64,000 nt of DNA from Thalassobellus sp050294475 (GTDB taxonomy: Bacteria > Bacteroidota > Bacteroidia > Flavobacteriales > Flavobacteriaceae): positions 239,920 to 303,919 of the forward strand of contig JBNKOE010000010.1 of NCBI GenBank assembly GCA_050294475.1, read 5' to 3'. This document shows, in pieces, positions 63,812-64,000 of this stretch. Each line of letters begins with the position of its first letter. Position 1 is the stretch's first letter. Below the pieces are notes generated by a model. That model did no database searches. It saw nothing but the letters and a program-made list of their open reading frames with translations, and was not told the origin of the DNA. A program made the position numbers and the translations under genes.

Positions 63812-64000
63812 TTATTTTTGATTCATCGTCATTTCGTGATCATATTGACAGCAATCTGGAAGGTTTTTGTAAGCCCCATTATCAGCCGAAACTTTTTCAG
63901 TATCATACCCTGACGCAGCTATTGCCTTATGAATTGTAACTGCATCTGTTTTGGTATCATCAAAAGAAACATCAATTTTCTTTTTATCAACATCCCAATT
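63812..64000 (-). CDS. Heavy-metal-associated-domain protein, C-terminal part (5' end beyond right edge)
   Basis: The minus strand is open for 62 codons from the right edge to a TAA at 63812-63814. It reads NWDVDKKKIDVSFDDTKTDA, then VTIHKAIAASGYDTEKVSAD, then YKNLPDCCQYDHEMTMNQK. The beta-strand/helix order VSFDDT...IHKAIAASGYDTEKV is that of the second half of a ferredoxin-like HMA domain (metal-transport or mercury-binding type). The N-terminal CxxC would be outside the window. A short exported or cytosolic copper/heavy-metal carrier is likely; partner genes are not visible. Confidence 0.7.
   Translation of the reverse strand, partial: NWDVDKKKIDVSFDDTKTDAVTIHKAIAASGYDTEKVSADNGAYKNLPDCCQYDHEMTMNQK

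Noticed and set aside
1..64000. CRISPR array, insertion sequence or transposase gene
   Set aside because: No regularly spaced direct repeats, transposase motifs or IS-like inverted repeats were seen; the only mobile-looking segment is the attC-like cassette.

Overview
The window is AT-rich and reads as a chromosome segment of a marine-type Flavobacteriaceae bacterium (Bacteroidota). Evidence for this: a SusC/SusD pair; promoter motifs of the Bacteroidota type (TTG, then TAnnTTTG) and no obvious Shine-Dalgarno sites; a flavobacterial division/cell-wall (dcw) cluster lacking murF; paired POT peptide transporters; an HMG-CoA reductase next to a GYDIA-type GHMP kinase; and the coaX / OMP / TPR / lptC / CBS-protein / PpiD-like block.

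Region 1 (1-20.2 kb) is an accessory glycan/glycopeptide utilisation locus. On the minus strand lie a GH92 glycosidase (cut by the left edge), susD, susC and an AraC-type regulator. Divergent from these is a catabolic run that reconstructs trans-4-hydroxy-L-proline degradation: hydroxyproline epimerase, FAD-dependent D-hydroxyproline oxidoreductase, pyrroline-4-hydroxy-2-carboxylate deaminase and 2-oxoglutarate-semialdehyde dehydrogenase. It is followed by an M24 Xaa-Pro-type peptidase, a secreted LamG + Ig-like + GH127-type (DUF1680) protein with the whole Cys/Glu zinc site, and a large secreted DUF5695-like protein. Characterised GH127 enzymes release beta-L-arabinofuranose from hydroxyproline, so sugar removal and hydroxyproline catabolism may belong to one programme for hydroxyproline-rich glycoproteins. 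Between the intact genes are decayed pieces of a second GH127, a DPP-IV-like prolyl peptidase, a GH43 and an unassigned secreted protein. The locus ends at the 3' end of a tRNA-Arg gene.

Region 2 (20.3-36.5 kb, minus strand) is core: yqeY, then the dcw cluster read from mraZ (36.4 kb) to ftsZ (20.9 kb). Three GTGGT boxes at 10-bp spacing overlap the mraZ promoter and look like the MraZ operator.

Region 3 (36.7-40.7 kb) holds an alpha/beta hydrolase and engB, then a 2.3-kb insertion carrying a dGTPase-type HD dNTP triphosphohydrolase and, 3 nt later, a pol-beta/CCA-head nucleotidyltransferase. The insertion begins with GTTGTGCATAATACT and ends in a folded attC-like element whose outer arm complements that left end. 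This is the geometry of a circularisable integron-type cassette with a lone attC and no integrase. It is the strongest candidate in the window for an undescribed mobile, possibly defensive, two-gene system.

Region 4 (40.7-64 kb) is mostly housekeeping: an OppC-like permease with a tail-specific protease; surE, a small membrane protein, lpxB, an NlpC/P60 lipoprotein and comEC; a thioredoxin-fold protein and two POT transporters; HMG-CoA reductase and GHMP kinase; a PpiD-like isomerase, a CBS/CNNM membrane protein, lptC, a TPR protein, an outer-membrane barrel and coaX; tRNA-Phe; and the C-terminal end of a heavy-metal-associated-domain protein cut by the right edge.
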